From Syntrophorhabdus sp. PtaB.Bin184 (lineage in GTDB: Bacteria > Desulfobacterota > Syntrophorhabdia > Syntrophorhabdales > Syntrophorhabdaceae): a stretch of DNA of 14,069 bases. A program made the translations under genes and the position numbers. Below the pieces are notes generated by a model. It was not told where the DNA came from. It worked only from the letters and a program-made list of their open reading frames with translations, and made no database searches. Every line of letters begins with the position of its first letter. Position 1 is the first letter of the stretch. The DNA lies in contig MVQQ01000189.1 of assembly GCA_002067555.1 (NCBI GenBank), forward strand, positions 1 through 14,069. The letters run 5' to 3'. Of the stretch, positions 13,728 to 14,069 are shown one piece after another.

Positions 13728-14069
13728 TACTGCCTGTATTCTTTGAGAAATTCCGCCATCCTCTGCGCCACGCTCTTTATCTCCTCCACGGTGGGTAGGA
13801 AGACAACGCGGAAATGGTCGGGGGCGGGCCAGTTGAAACCCGTGCCCTGGACCATGAGGACCTTTTTCTCCGTCAGGAAATCGAGGAGGAATTTCTGGTC
13901 GTCCTTTATGTTGTACCTCTTGACGTCGACCTTCGGAAAAAGGTACAGGGCTCCCATGGGTTTGACGCAGCTTATCCCCGGTATGGCACGGAAGCCTTCG
14001 TAGGCGGCCTCCCTCTGCTCGTAGAGGCGGCCGCCGGGGGATATCATCTGCATAAGGCTCTGATACCCG
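13727..14069 (-). CDS. alaA: AlaA-like alanine aminotransferase, N-terminus outside the window
   Basis: This is the C-terminal part, about 113 residues, of a pyridoxal-phosphate aminotransferase of fold type I that interconverts pyruvate and alanine with glutamate as amino donor. The frame stays open to base 14069 on the minus strand (GYQSL before the first internal Met), so the start lies beyond the window. Recognition rests on close likeness to E. coli AlaA (YfbQ): GGRLYEQR, CVKPMGALYLFPKVD, YNIKDDQKFLLDFL, VLMVQGTGFNWPAPDH and FRVVFLP, where the Arg binds the substrate carboxylate. The PLP lysine is in the missing part. It runs convergently toward the Mur ligase fusion, and its stop codon coincides with the end of an inverted repeat. 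A supply of alanine for peptidoglycan is a possible link to that neighbour but not shown. Confidence 0.88.
   Translation of the reverse strand, partial: GYQSLMQMISPGGRLYEQREAAYEGFRAIPGISCVKPMGALYLFPKVDVKRYNIKDDQKFLLDFLTEKKVLMVQGTGFNWPAPDHFRVVFLPTVEEIKSVAQRMAEFLKEYRQ

Overview
The window is about 14 kb of high-GC, gene-dense Gram-negative chromosome. The gene set (PhoB/PhoR, PstS, an HD-GYP protein, hybrid histidine kinases, a cytoplasmic peptidoglycan-recycling type enzyme and an AlaA-like aminotransferase) and the degenerate heptanucleotide repeats between genes suggest an anaerobic delta-proteobacterial lineage (Desulfobacterota, for example Syntrophorhabdus-like). That placement is an inference from gene style, because no rRNA or other marker is present. 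I see no mobile element, CRISPR array, tRNA or rRNA.

Layout. (1) Positions 2-2784, plus strand: a lipid-related run of a phosphatidylserine decarboxylase (5' end outside the window), a HAD-family hydrolase and a multi-pass Lgt-like protein that lacks usual Lgt residues. (2) 2793-6012, plus strand: a promoter with TTAACA direct repeats, a PstS-type phosphate-binding protein, and a membrane hybrid histidine kinase with a C-terminal receiver. (3) 6118-6976, minus strand: a small unknown protein and a 90-residue stand-alone glycogen-binding (CBM48) protein, with their own TTAACA-type promoter. (4) 6980-9500, minus strand: phoB and phoR, overlapping by 4 bp, again behind a TTAACA repeat promoter. 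(5) 9559-10632, minus strand: an HD-GYP domain protein. (6) 10943-11383, minus strand: a 146-residue protein I do not recognise. (7) 11633-13543, plus strand: an unusual fusion of a cytoplasmic YkuD (L,D-transpeptidase/L,D-carboxypeptidase) domain with a MurC/Mpl-type ligase. (8) 13727 to the end, minus strand: the C-terminal part of an AlaA-like aminotransferase.

How they work together. Regions 2 to 4 look like part of a phosphate regulon. Three promoters (pstS, phoB and the small unknown gene) share a TTAACA box, exactly 9 nt, then a -10-like hexamer. Each has further boxes upstream, spaced at or near 11 bp. This resembles the TTAACA boxes of Gram-positive PhoP more than the enterobacterial Pho box. 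It would put a glycogen-binding module and a second histidine kinase under phosphate control.

The most striking single gene is the YkuD-Mur ligase fusion. Its two halves would perform consecutive steps of murein peptide recycling: trimming tetrapeptide to tripeptide, then ligating it back to a UDP-sugar. The intergenic gaps at 10.9 kb and 13.6 kb carry 7-nt period repeats, and those at 13.5-13.7 kb form two long inverted repeats in crossed order between convergent genes.
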